In this document: piece by piece, positions 24,687-33,125 of the stretch
Layout: each line of letters starts with the position of its first letter
Numbering within the stretch: position 1 is the first letter of the stretch
Source of the DNA: Streptomyces sp. CB02959
GTDB taxonomy: Bacteria; Actinomycetota; Actinomycetes; Streptomycetales; Streptomycetaceae
Direction of reading: 5' to 3'
NCBI RefSeq assembly: GCF_002803155.1
Contig: NZ_NNBP01000023.1
Location: forward strand, 1 to 64,000
DNA length: 64,000 nt
Position numbers and translations under genes: made by a program
The notes under the pieces: generated by a model
Told to the model about the DNA's origin: nothing
What the model saw: only the letters and a program-made list of their open reading frames with translations
Database searches by the model: none

Positions 24687-26600
24687 TTGAGTAGAGGCAA
24701 CCAGCCGCAGACCCTGGCGACCCTGCGAACCACGAGGACGCGAGTGCGGTCACGACGATGGATCACCGCCGTGGTCGCCGTCCTGGGCGCAGTGGCGGCC
24801 CTGCTGACCGTTCCGTTGGCCGCTGCGCCGGCGCGCGCTGTGGAGGGCGACGGCACTTCGCCGTTCGCCACGTACAACATGCGCGGCTCCGGCAACGGCT
24901 CCCGGTGGCGCTCGGAGATCGCGCCGCTGGCCAGGCAGGTCCCGCTGGTGGCGCTGCAGGAGGCCGGCTCCGGGCCGCCCGCGCCGCCGGACTTCCGCCG
25001 GGCCAACTTCCGCCGGATGCGGATCAACAGAACCCGCCCCTTCAACCAGCCCAACTTCGTCACGTTCTCGCGCTGGCGGACCAGGAACGTCGACCGCTAC
25101 GTGTACTTCCTCCAGACCGACCCCCGCAGGATCACCGGGACCGACCAGGACACCTGGGACGGCGGCCGGACGAACCTGGCGACCGTCAGCGACACCCGGG
25201 CCAGCCAGGTCGAAGTGCTGGACAACCCGTCCTACGACCCGGACCCGGGCGCCCCGAACAACCGCTACCGGGCACGTCCGCTGCTCGGTCTGCGGTTCGG
25301 GAACACCTGGTACTGGAACACCCACGCCCGTGGCGAAGACGTGGTCGGCCGAAACGGCCGCCCCGGACTGCTCGACCAGGTCCGCAACTTCGCCGCCAGG
25401 AGCGACCAGCGAGGCCGGAACTGGGTTCTGGTCGGCGACTTCAACCTGAACATCCTCAACCGCACCGACGCCCAGGCCCGCAACCAGTCGCTGCGCCTGC
25501 GCGCCGACGAGAACCTGCTGCGCACCGGCCAGCCGACGTACATCAACGGCCGCACGCTCAGCGAGCTGGACTACGCGGTCACGCACGGCCTGCTGGGCTT
25601 CACCGCGACCCGCCCCCGCGGTGCCGGATCCGACCACACAGAGGTGCACTTCAACCGGACGCCACCGCCGCCCCAGACGACCGTCCCGGCGCACACCGGC
25701 TCCACTCAAATGGCCACGGCCACCGGCAGCGTGATGCAGCTGAACCAGGACAACTCGATCGGGGTCGGACCCGCCCGCAACGACAACAACCAGACCTTGA
25801 CCATGTCCACCACCGCCGCGGGCGCCCACAGCATCCGGTTCGTCATAGGGGGCGGCTGCCCCTCCATAGCGCCGAAGGCCCGCCGGGACGCGTCCGCCTC
25901 CCGGGTCGTCGTCGGTCCGTGTGACGACCCGCGGGCGCAGTGGACGACCAGCGACCCGCGGCCCGATCCGGAGTGGAACCAGGACAACGGGGGACCGCAG
26001 CTGTGGCGGAACGTGGCCTTCCCCGACCTCTGCCTGACGCCGTCCAAGGGGCAGGTGACCGCGTCGCCGTGCACCGACGACATCGCCCAGCGCTGGTGGG
26101 ACAACGCCGTGGCACTGCCCAAGGACTGGCCCACGGCCGCCGACAACGTACGCCTGGAATCCGCCTTCATGGGCGGCCGCATGCGCAACGGATCCTTTCC
26201 CGGGACCGCTATCTACACCCAACCCCGTCCGCCCAACTGGTGGTGGATCTACTGGCTGCTCTACGAGCGCAAGGACTTCGGCTGGAACATCCAGCCCGTC
26301 AGCCCCGGTGACAACCTGGTGCGCTTCCAGAGCCTGGACGGCGACAACCGGTGCCTGGGCACCCGCGACGAGCACGCCACAGAGCTGACGGACGCCATGC
26401 TGCGGACGTGTGACGACGCACGCGGCGTCGACGGGGCCGGCCAGCGCTGGCTGGCCGAGACCTACGCGGACGGCACCATCCGCTACCGCAACGAAGCCAA
26501 CCACCTCTGCCTGCTGGCCCCCGACGCCGACCGCGGCAGCGTCCGCCTCGCCCCGTGCAACGACATCCTGGCCCAGCGCTGGAGCGTGGTGGACCCCTGA
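24687..26600 (+). CDS. Secreted CdtB-like nuclease fused to ricin-type lectin region
   Basis: A 637-aa exported protein. A signal peptide covers about 1-51 (ALLTVPLAAAPARA). Residues 58-323 read as a DNase I-fold domain of the cytolethal distending toxin B kind: TYNMRGS (Asn64), VALQEAGS (Glu92), RYVYF, GRTNLATVS, NTHARG (His213), VLVGDFN (Asp251, Asn253), LDYAV (Asp295), SDHTEVHF (Asp316, His317). Every catalytic position expected for a DNase/phosphatase is present. After a Pro-rich hinge, residues 340-637 contain paired cysteines and four QxW-type ends (419, 470, 588, 632), typical of ricin beta-trefoils. The start is TTG with AGGAGAGG eight bases upstream. In CDT holotoxins the lectin subunits are separate proteins; here they are on the same chain. 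Target cell is unknown. Confidence 0.82.
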   Translation: MSRGNQPQTLATLRTTRTRVRSRRWITAVVAVLGAVAALLTVPLAAAPARAVEGDGTSPFATYNMRGSGNGSRWRSEIAPLARQVPLVALQEAGSGPPAPPDFRRANFRRMRINRTRPFNQPNFVTFSRWRTRNVDRYVYFLQTDPRRITGTDQDTWDGGRTNLATVSDTRASQVEVLDNPSYDPDPGAPNNRYRARPLLGLRFGNTWYWNTHARGEDVVGRNGRPGLLDQVRNFAARSDQRGRNWVLVGDFNLNILNRTDAQARNQSLRLRADENLLRTGQPTYINGRTLSELDYAVTHGLLGFTATRPRGAGSDHTEVHFNRTPPPPQTTVPAHTGSTQMATATGSVMQLNQDNSIGVGPARNDNNQTLTMSTTAAGAHSIRFVIGGGCPSIAPKARRDASASRVVVGPCDDPRAQWTTSDPRPDPEWNQDNGGPQLWRNVAFPDLCLTPSKGQVTASPCTDDIAQRWWDNAVALPKDWPTAADNVRLESAFMGGRMRNGSFPGTAIYTQPRPPNWWWIYWLLYERKDFGWNIQPVSPGDNLVRFQSLDGDNRCLGTRDEHATELTDAMLRTCDDARGVDGAGQRWLAETYADGTIRYRNEANHLCLLAPDADRGSVRLAPCNDILAQRWSVVDP

Positions 26601-26743
26601 TCCCTGCCCCCTGCCGCCCCGCCCCGTGAACCCCAGCGGGCCGCCCGGGCCGACTGCACGTCGGCCCGGGCGCGCATTCGATGCCCAGCGGAGCGAGGCC
26701 GAACGCACACCGGTCGGCACGCTGCTCCCGGAAGGAGCGCGCC

Positions 26744-26923
26744 GTGAGTGACCACGTCAAGCGTCTGCCCCCGGCGGCACTGCCCGAGGGGGGCGTGGCG
26801 TCCTGGTCCGTCGCCGTCGCCGTCGCCGTCGCCGAACGCTGGAGGAAAGCCCGCGTCCCAGCGGTCTTCGCCCCGGTCGTGTGTCACCGGCCAGACGCCC
26901 GCCCCCCCCGCCATCTCCCGTAG
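26744..26923 (+). CDS. Possible small hypothetical protein
   Basis: A 59-aa frame beginning VSDHVKRLPP, with GGAAGGAG about seven bases before its GTG. The middle contains an alternating Val-Ala tract encoded by repeated GTCGCC. There is no recognisable domain. The good ribosome site is the only support; it may also be the remnant of a longer gene. Its stop lies ten bases before the next start. Confidence 0.3.
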   Translation: MSDHVKRLPPAALPEGGVASWSVAVAVAVAERWRKARVPAVFAPVVCHRPDARPPRHLP

Positions 26924-26932
26924 GTTCCTGGC

Positions 26933-27835
26933 ATGTCTTACGGGGTGGACGCGCGGGAACTGTACGAGGCGCTGACGCGGTACGAGGGGCCGGAGCCGTA
27001 CGAGACGATCGTCGTGCCGTGGCTCGATCGGGCCCAGGGCGACTATCGCGCCTGGCTGGCCACGGCGGCCGAAGACGGCTCCTGGTGGGCCGAGAAGGGA
27101 ACGGAGCCCGACGGGCGGGAACTGGTGTGGGAGCTCTACGCCCTGCACCGGGTCAGCGACCGGCTGCTGCTCGCCTTCCAGTCTCCCTCCCACGGGCCCG
27201 GCTCCCCGCACCCGCGACCCTTGCTCTCGGAGCGCGAGTACCTCGACGTGTTCACCTCGCTCGGCATGACGCCGTTCGAGGACGGCGACGCGTTCGATCC
27301 GTTCCTCCACGAGATCGTCGAGGTCGAACAGGCCGACAACCCGTACGCGCCGATCGAGGTCACCGAGCTCCGCTGGCCCGGACTCATGCTGGGCCGACTG
27401 CTGTTCAACCGGGCCGGCGTACGGATCCGCGCCGGCGTCGAGTACGCACAGCGCGGCGTCGCGGACCGCTCGCCGCTGTACTGGACCTTTCGGCGCCACC
27501 ACCGGCCGACGGTCGACCTGTCCCAGGGCTGGGGCGGCAATTCCCAGTGGCGCACCGGCTTCCGGCTCGACTACCGGACTCCGGCCGGCGATCGGCTCAA
27601 CGTGACGGGGGACCGCCCGATCGACGGCAGCGCCGACTTGCACCCCGACCACCCGGAGAATCTCAGCCCCGAGGAGAGACTCCTGACGCCCGGCGAACGG
27701 CGCGAGCTGTTGCGCCACCGCTGTCTGGTGCGCACGCCCGAGGCCGCCGACGCACTGACCGGGTCGCCCGGCTGGGAGCGAGAACTGACGCCCTTCGGCT
27801 GGCGGCTCCCGGAAAGGAGTTCCAGGCCGGCCTGA
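26933..27835 (+). CDS. Hypothetical protein, possibly leaderless
   Basis: A 300-aa soluble protein that I do not recognise. It is acidic, with no signal peptide or membrane helix, and shows full streptomycete codon bias, so it is certainly coding. Notable segments are YETIVVPWLDRAQGDYRAWL near the N-terminus and an Arg/His-rich stretch around 180-200 (YWTFRRHHRPTVDLSQGWGG). The ATG at 26933 has no ribosome site but carries TAGGTT (26921-26926) six bases upstream, so translation probably begins at the mRNA 5' end. Confidence 0.75.
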   Translation: MSYGVDARELYEALTRYEGPEPYETIVVPWLDRAQGDYRAWLATAAEDGSWWAEKGTEPDGRELVWELYALHRVSDRLLLAFQSPSHGPGSPHPRPLLSEREYLDVFTSLGMTPFEDGDAFDPFLHEIVEVEQADNPYAPIEVTELRWPGLMLGRLLFNRAGVRIRAGVEYAQRGVADRSPLYWTFRRHHRPTVDLSQGWGGNSQWRTGFRLDYRTPAGDRLNVTGDRPIDGSADLHPDHPENLSPEERLLTPGERRELLRHRCLVRTPEAADALTGSPGWERELTPFGWRLPERSSRPA

Positions 27836-28012
27836 CACGTGTCTCGTCCAGGGCACCGGTCCTGTTGCTGTTGCTGTGGCTGCGGCTGTGGGCTGCCGTT
27901 CCCCGTGTCCGGGACCCCGAGCCGCCTCGCCGCTCGTACCGCGCAGCAGGCGGGCGGCGCGGGCCCAGTCCGGCCCGGGTGCGGAGGTGGGCGGAACGGC
28001 CCCGCAGATCCG

Positions 28013-28165
28013 ATATGATCATGGTGAAGCTTCGGCCCGCGGACAGCGGACGGAGACGCGCGTCTGTGGTCCAAGGAAAGACGTCCACCAACCGGTGGGA
28101 GATGCAGGTGCAAGGCCTGCCGGGCGCTCCATCAGAAGGTCCCTTCCCCCTGGGGAGGGACCTTC
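28013..28165 (+). ncRNA. Candidate structured RNA ending in a terminator
   Basis: Short stems CCACC/GGTGG (near 28085-28098) and GCAGG/CCTGC (near 28104-28120) are followed by a strong hairpin at 28135-28165 (10-bp perfect outer stem, additional C/G inner stem). The arrangement of small hairpins then terminator resembles an attenuated leader or a free small RNA. No known family was recognised. No promoter is obvious at its 5' end. Confidence 0.35.
28135..28165 (+). terminator. Strong hairpin terminator upstream of the helicase
   Basis: GAAGGTCCCT at 28135-28144 pairs with 28156-28165, with CCCC/GGGG pairing inside. It could end transcription from the hypothetical gene at 26933 or from the structured RNA. 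Confidence 0.7.
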
Positions 28166-28438
28166 GCTGTTGGTGGCCGCGGCTGGCTCCGACCGCACTT
28201 CCGTGACGACTGCGCCGCGACCGGGCACGCCGGGAATGGCTCTCGGCCTGTGTCGCGTCACCGACGCAGGCGGGGTGATCAGCGCCGCAGCGTCGGGCCG
28301 GAATGTCACGTTGTGTTATCCTCCAACGTTTGGACGGCAGTGACGGCTGGCGACTCCGTCCGTGCGGTTCCCCTTGTTCGTCGGCTGCTCGTTCCTGCCG
28401 GGCCTTCCTCGGTACGTTCGCCATGCGGAAGGCTCTTC

Positions 28439-29851
28439 ATGAACCACCCGGACCGCCCCGGCACCTCGCACGGCGACCCCGCTCGGCCAGTGACCCCCAC
28501 CCCGACGGTGCCCGCGGTCGCCTTCGCCGACATGGAACTGCCGGCCGAGGTGCTGCGAACGCTCACCGAGCGCGGTGTGCGCGAGCCCTTCCCGATCCAG
28601 GCGGCCACGCTGCCCAACGCCCTCGCGGGACGCGACGTCCTGGGGCGCGGGCGCACGGGATCGGGCAAGACACTCGCCTTCGGCCTGCCGCTGCTCGTAC
28701 GGACGGCCGGGCGGCGTGCGGAGCCGAAGCAGCCCCTCGCCCTGATCCTGGTGCCCACCCGGGAGCTGGCCCAACAGGTGACGGAGGCGCTCGCGCCGTA
28801 TGCCGACGCGCTCCGGCTGAGGATGGCCACGGTCGTCGGCGGCATGTCGATCGGCCGGCAGGTCGCCGCGCTGCGCGACGGGGCCGAGGTCGTCGTCGCC
28901 ACGCCCGGCCGTCTGCACGACCTCATCGAGCGCAAGGCCTGCCGCCTGGGACGGGTACGGACCACCGTCCTGGACGAGGCCGACCAGATGTGTGACATGG
29001 GCTTCCTGCCGCAGGTCACCGAGGTGCTCGACCAGGTGCACCACGACGGCCAGCGGATGCTGTTCTCGGCCACCCTGGACCGCGACGTCGACCACCTGGT
29101 CCGCCGCTACCTCCACGACCCGGTCGTCCACTCGGTCGACCAGTCCGCCGGTGCGGTCACGACGATGGACCACCATGTGCTGGTCGTCCACGGCCCCGAC
29201 CGGTACGCCGTCACCACAGAGATCGCCGCCCGCGACGGCCGCGTACTGCTGTTCCTGGACACCAAGCACGCCGTCGACCAGCTCACCCGGCATCTGCGGG
29301 CCAACGGAGTGCACGCCGCGGCCCTGCACAGCGGCAAGTCCCAGCCGCAGCGCACACGGACCCTCGCCCAGTTCAAGAACGGCCAGGTCACCGTTCTGGT
29401 GGCGACCAATGTCGCGGCCCGTGGGCTGCACGTCGACGACCTCGATCTCGTGGTGAACGTCGACCCGCCCACCGACCCCAAGGACTATGTGCACCGTGCG
29501 GGCCGCACTGCCCGGGCCGGTGAGTCCGGCAGCGTCGTCACGCTGGTGCTGCCGGGCCAGCGCCGGGAGATGAGCCGGCTGACCGCCGAGGCCGGTATCG
29601 AGCCGACGATCACCAAGGTGCGCTCGGGCGAGGCGGAGCTGAGCCGGATCACCGGGGCCAAGGTCCCCTCCGGCATCCCGCTCGACGGTGGGCCCGCCGC
29701 ATCCCGGCCCAAGAACACCAACACCCCCTTCCGCGGCCTGGGCACCAGCAAGGACACCCCTCGCGGCACCGGCGGCAAGTCCCGCAAGGCAAACGAGGCG
29801 CGCAAGCTCGCCGAGGCCCGCAAGGCGGCCCGGGTGCGGCGCGGCAACTGA
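28439..29851 (+). CDS. DEAD-box ATP-dependent RNA helicase
   Basis: A 470-aa helicase. The motif set is complete: Q-motif (FPIQ), Walker A GRTGSGKT, PTRELA, TPGR, DEAD (VLDEADQM), SAT (LFSATLD), and in the second RecA domain ATNVAARGLHVDDLD and HRAGRTARAG. The C-terminal 70 residues are Lys/Arg/Ala rich, as in RNA-binding tails of RhlE-type cold-shock helicases. It unwinds RNA, probably in ribosome assembly or mRNA decay at low temperature. The ATG at 28439 has GGAAGG eight bases upstream. The upstream region suggests transcript-level control. Confidence 0.95.
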   Translation: MNHPDRPGTSHGDPARPVTPTPTVPAVAFADMELPAEVLRTLTERGVREPFPIQAATLPNALAGRDVLGRGRTGSGKTLAFGLPLLVRTAGRRAEPKQPLALILVPTRELAQQVTEALAPYADALRLRMATVVGGMSIGRQVAALRDGAEVVVATPGRLHDLIERKACRLGRVRTTVLDEADQMCDMGFLPQVTEVLDQVHHDGQRMLFSATLDRDVDHLVRRYLHDPVVHSVDQSAGAVTTMDHHVLVVHGPDRYAVTTEIAARDGRVLLFLDTKHAVDQLTRHLRANGVHAAALHSGKSQPQRTRTLAQFKNGQVTVLVATNVAARGLHVDDLDLVVNVDPPTDPKDYVHRAGRTARAGESGSVVTLVLPGQRREMSRLTAEAGIEPTITKVRSGEAELSRITGAKVPSGIPLDGGPAASRPKNTNTPFRGLGTSKDTPRGTGGKSRKANEARKLAEARKAARVRRGN

Positions 29852-30263
29852 CAGCCACCGCCCTGCGGCGGTACGGCGTCTGCCCGGCCATGGAGGCGCC
29901 TGGCTGGACGCGGGTGCGGTGGTGGGGGACGCGCCGAGCAAGTTTCAGGGCGGCTGCGGTGGGAGATCCGGGGAGTGTGCCGAGGGCCCTCGACGGGGAT
30001 CGGCTCGGGTGCGTATGCGGACCGCTGAACGCCGTCGGCCACGCTGTGCCCCAGCGTCCCGTGCTCCCCGGCCACGGCTGCGCGGCTGTGCGGACAACCC
30101 GGCCGTCATGGACGGCGACGGCCGGGATGTGATCTGGCGGCGGGCAGGCCCCCGCAGTGGCAGAACGATCCCGGAGCCTGCGCAGACGGCGGTGCCGTGG
30201 GGCTGGGGCAGGGCCCGGCGGTGCCGCCCGCGGTGCGCGCTCAGCGCCGGGTGCGCTGCCTGC
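29852..30263. other. Spacer between convergent helicase and carboxypeptidase genes
   Basis: 412 bases. A perfect 10-bp inverted repeat (30098-30107 with 30117-30126) probably terminates transcription. An 80-codon frame from 29890 lacks a ribosome site and coding bias. Nothing else is supported. Confidence 0.5.
30098..30126. terminator. Inverted repeat, probable terminator
   Basis: CCCGGCCGTC at 30098-30107 pairs with 30117-30126 around a nine-base loop, between the converging helicase and carboxypeptidase genes. Confidence 0.55.
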
Positions 30264-31319
30264 TCAGTGGGCGAAGCCCCAGTCGAGCATCTTGGTGGCG
30301 TCGTCGAAACGGCCCTGGTCGTCCTTGAGGATCACGCCGATCAGGGTGCGGTCGTCCCGCTCGGCGGCGAAGACGAGGCAGTAGCCGTCCTCCGGGCCGG
30401 TGCCGGTCTTGACGCCGAGGGCGCCGTCGTAGGTGCTCAGCAGCTCGTTGGTGTTGACCCAGGTGTAGTACCGGGTGTGGCCGTTGGCCGCCGGGGCCTC
30501 GGTCTTGAACTGCTTGTTCTTCACGACGTCGGCGAACACCGGCTGCAGCATCGCGCGCTGACCGAGCTTGGCCAGGTCGCGGGCGGTGCTGTGGTTGTTT
30601 CCGTGCGTGAAGCCGTCGACGCCGTCGAAGTGCGTTCCGGTCATGCCCAGTTGCTGCGCCTCGGCGTTCATCTGGTTCACGAAGTCGGCGATCCGCGCGT
30701 CCTCGGTGTCCCCGGAGCCGAAGTTGTCGGCCAGGGCCCGCGCGGCGTCCGCGCCGGACGGGATCAGCATGGCGTGCAGCAGTTGACGGACGGTCAGCGT
30801 GTCGCCGGTCTGGAGGTCGGCGGTGCTGGCGCCGACTTTCTGGACGTAGTCCCGGTACTCCTGCTTCACCGTGATCTGCCGGTCCAGCCACTCGGGGTGC
30901 TTGAGTACCACCACGGCAGTCATGATCTTGGTGGTGCTGGCCATCGGCACACTCTCGTCCGCCTTGGCCCCGGCCCACAACTCCCGCTCCTGGCTGCCGT
31001 CCCGGGCGTCCAGCAGGAAGGCGTGGTCGGCGTTGATCCGGGGAGCGTCCTGGTCCTGCGCGACGGCGGCCCGGTGCCTGGCGGTGTGCTGCCCGGCCTG
31101 GGGGGACTGGGACTGCTGCGACGCGTGCTGGTTCCTGCCGCCCGTTGTGGTGGCCCCACTGCCCTGCTGGCCGTTCTCGTCCGCGGAGTGCGTGGCGCCG
31201 GGAGTGGCCGCCTCGGCCAGGCCACCGGCGCTGATCGGCAGGGCGGCACCGACAAGTGCGACCATCGCGATCCGGACTCCGGTGCGGTGTATTCGGTTGG
31301 GGCGTGCATGGGAACCCAT
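30264..31319 (-). CDS. D-alanyl-D-alanine carboxypeptidase (PBP5/DacC type)
   Basis: A 351-aa exported serine peptidase that trims the terminal D-Ala of peptidoglycan stem peptides. A signal peptide (about 1-38) is followed by a Gln/Ser/Thr-rich spacer and the S11 domain. The SxxK box is Ser128-Thr-Thr-Lys131 and KTG is at 304-306 (GVKTGTG). The second box reads SGA (188-190) rather than SGN. It ends right after the catalytic domain with no membrane anchor, so it is probably released or held by the spacer. GGAGGA precedes the ATG. The promoter carries a perfect palindrome (31369-31383). Confidence 0.9.
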   Translation of the reverse strand: MGSHARPNRIHRTGVRIAMVALVGAALPISAGGLAEAATPGATHSADENGQQGSGATTTGGRNQHASQQSQSPQAGQHTARHRAAVAQDQDAPRINADHAFLLDARDGSQERELWAGAKADESVPMASTTKIMTAVVVLKHPEWLDRQITVKQEYRDYVQKVGASTADLQTGDTLTVRQLLHAMLIPSGADAARALADNFGSGDTEDARIADFVNQMNAEAQQLGMTGTHFDGVDGFTHGNNHSTARDLAKLGQRAMLQPVFADVVKNKQFKTEAPAANGHTRYYTWVNTNELLSTYDGALGVKTGTGPEDGYCLVFAAERDDRTLIGVILKDDQGRFDDATKMLDWGFAH

Positions 31320-31989
31320 GGGGCGTTCCTCCTGCCGGCGTAGCGACGCCGACGCGTAGTGGGAATTCGGTTCATAATGAACCTATTTGGGCGATAGCGG
31401 TGACTGTCAAGCCGGCTATGTCATGGTCAGGCAACAGTGCTTGCCTGTGTGGATGCGTTGTGCATGACGTCCAAGCGTCGGCGTCGGAACGGCCTCTTGC
31501 CGGCGCCGGTTTCGCGCGACTGGTTCGCGCGTCGCCGTGGGTCGGCGATATCCGGTGGTTCCGCGGCGGATGCTACGGCGCCCGCTTGTCGGTGAAGAAA
31601 AACGCCCCGGGAAACGCGCCCATGGCGGCGAGGTGCGGGGGTCGGACAGGTGGTATCCGTCGCCCGGGCGGACGTCTCGACGTGCGGACCCGCCCGTCGG
31701 CGGGAATGCTTGTGGCATGTGCCAAAGGTGTAGAGCCGACCTGACGTCCGTGCTGACGCATCGGCGCTGACACAGGGGGCCTGCCGGAATACGGCCCGAA
31801 CGGGCAGCCGCAGTAGATGCGGGCACCTGGTTCTTGGGCTGACGGCACGCCTACGGCACGTTTCCGTCGAATTCCGGCCGGCCTCTTATGCGACCTTGTG
31901 CGCTACGTCCCTGAACCGATCGGGCCACGCGCCGAACCGCCAGGCCGGCCGGTCCGCCGCACGTCACAACGCACCGGAAAGCAGGGACC
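31320..31989. other. Gene-free divergent region
   Basis: 670 bases between a leftward carboxypeptidase gene and a rightward propeller gene. Bases 31369-31410 contain the carboxypeptidase promoter and palindrome. From about 31420 to 31960 I see no credible gene: frames are short, lack ribosome sites, and base composition at codon positions is not biased. The last 20 bases hold the GGAAAGCAGGGA site of the propeller gene. Confidence 0.5.
31369..31410 (-). promoter_or_regulatory. Carboxypeptidase promoter with overlapping perfect palindrome
   Basis: On the minus strand TTGACA (31410-31405) and TAGGTT (31385-31380) are separated by 19 bases. The palindrome GGTTCATAATGAACC (31369-31383, arms of seven around one base) covers the -10 and start site. 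A dimeric repressor bound there would block transcription. Confidence 0.55.
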
Positions 31990-32799
31990 ATGAACGACAT
32001 CACCCCCATCGTCGACGGCCTCAAAAAGCCCTTCGGCGTAGCGTTGGAGGGCGACTACCTCTACATCACCCAGTGGGGCGACTCCGCGACGGCCGGCTCG
32101 GGCTCGGTGGTGAGGGTGAACAAGAGGGACGTGAATTCAGCCCCCGTCACCATTGCCACCGGCCTCGGCATGCCCACGGCTGTGGCTGTGGACGGAGAGT
32201 ACGTCTACACCGACACCAGAGCGGATCAGCGCTTGGTGGTGAGGGTGAAAAAGGACGGGTCGGCCCCCGCGCACCACGAAACCATCGCCAGCGGCCTCGA
32301 CGACACCGGAGGCGTAGCGGTGGATGGCAAGTTCCTCTACCTCACCAACGTCACGAGCAAAATTCCGCCGCCGCCCCACGACTCGGTGATGAAGGCGAAA
32401 AAGGACGGGTCGGAAGCCACGCACCCCACCGTCATCGCCGATTCCGGCGTCGACCGACCCGCCGGCATGGTGATGGACGGCGAGTACCTCTACATCACCA
32501 AGTTGGAGGACGGCTCGGTGGCGAGGGTGAAAAAGGTGAAGTCGGAACCCGTCACCATTGCCACCGGCCTCGACCTTCCCAGTGGTGTGGCGAAGGACCG
32601 CGAGTACCTCTACATCACGCAGGACCAGGCCGGCTCGGTGGTGAGAGCGAAAAAGGACGGGAAGGACCCCTCGCACCACGAAACCGTCGCCACCGGCCTC
32701 AAGGATCCCCGCGGTGTGGCGGTGGATGGTGACGACCTCTACATCGTCAATGTGGGCACCGACTCGGTGGTGAAGGTGCGCATGAGGGTGCCTGCGTAG
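31990..32799 (+). CDS. Cytoplasmic six-bladed beta-propeller protein
   Basis: A 269-aa protein made almost entirely of six repeats of about 43 residues. Each runs roughly P.GVAVDGEYLYIT...GSVVRVKKDG...HETIATGL, matching NHL/SMP-30-like propeller blades. Blades are similar enough at the DNA level (for example TACCTCTACATCACC recurs) to suggest recent internal duplication. There is no signal peptide, which is unusual because most streptomycete propellers of this kind are secreted. Lysine content is high compared with neighbours. Activity is unknown; a lactonase-like or ligand-binding role is possible. Confidence 0.7.
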   Translation: MNDITPIVDGLKKPFGVALEGDYLYITQWGDSATAGSGSVVRVNKRDVNSAPVTIATGLGMPTAVAVDGEYVYTDTRADQRLVVRVKKDGSAPAHHETIASGLDDTGGVAVDGKFLYLTNVTSKIPPPPHDSVMKAKKDGSEATHPTVIADSGVDRPAGMVMDGEYLYITKLEDGSVARVKKVKSEPVTIATGLDLPSGVAKDREYLYITQDQAGSVVRAKKDGKDPSHHETVATGLKDPRGVAVDGDDLYIVNVGTDSVVKVRMRVPA

Positions 32800-33125
32800 G
32801 TCGCGTCCGCGGAGCGGCGGAACAGGGCTCGAGCCGCCCACGCCGCCACAGGGTCGACTGCCCCGAGCGCATCTGCTTCGGGCGCGAACGCCCCGTCGTC
32901 GATGCCCCGTTGCCTCGTCCTCGACGCCGCGTCATCAGCTCGCCGAGCACCTGGCAGCCAGTGGTCCAGGACGACGTCGTCCTGGACCACTGCCGGTCTT
33001 CCTACCGGTCTACCTCCCGGTCGACCGGGACGGGCTGCCGGGGCGCCCGGGCGGCTGAGCGGATCTGCGCGGAGTCGCGGGTCGCCTCGGTGCTCGGGGC
33101 TGAGAAGTACCCCGGAACGGAACCC
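32800..33125. other. Spacer between convergent propeller and GDPD genes
   Basis: 326 bases. The only structured element is the 34-base perfect palindrome at 32959-32992. No open frame is supported. Confidence 0.5.
32959..32992. terminator. 34-base perfect palindrome, probable bidirectional terminator
   Basis: The 17 bases 32959-32975 are exactly complementary to 32976-32992 with no loop bases. In RNA it would form a long hairpin between two convergent genes; in DNA it could extrude as a cruciform or bind a dimeric protein. Confidence 0.65.

Larger units (their letters stand above)
27836..28438. other. Leader region of the DEAD-box helicase gene
   Basis: 603 bases without a supported gene. 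About 28013-28165 can form several consecutive hairpins ending in a terminator-like stem. A -10-like TATCCT (28317-28322) then gives a leader of about 110 bases for the helicase. Frames running through the region are shadows without starts. Confidence 0.5.

Noticed and set aside
28013..28165. Ribosomal protein L10 leader
   Set aside because: Some short motifs looked similar, but the downstream gene is a helicase rather than rplJ and the conserved L10-leader core could not be found.
29890..30132. 80-codon frame between helicase and carboxypeptidase genes
   Set aside because: No ribosome site, atypical composition, and overlaps a terminator-like repeat.
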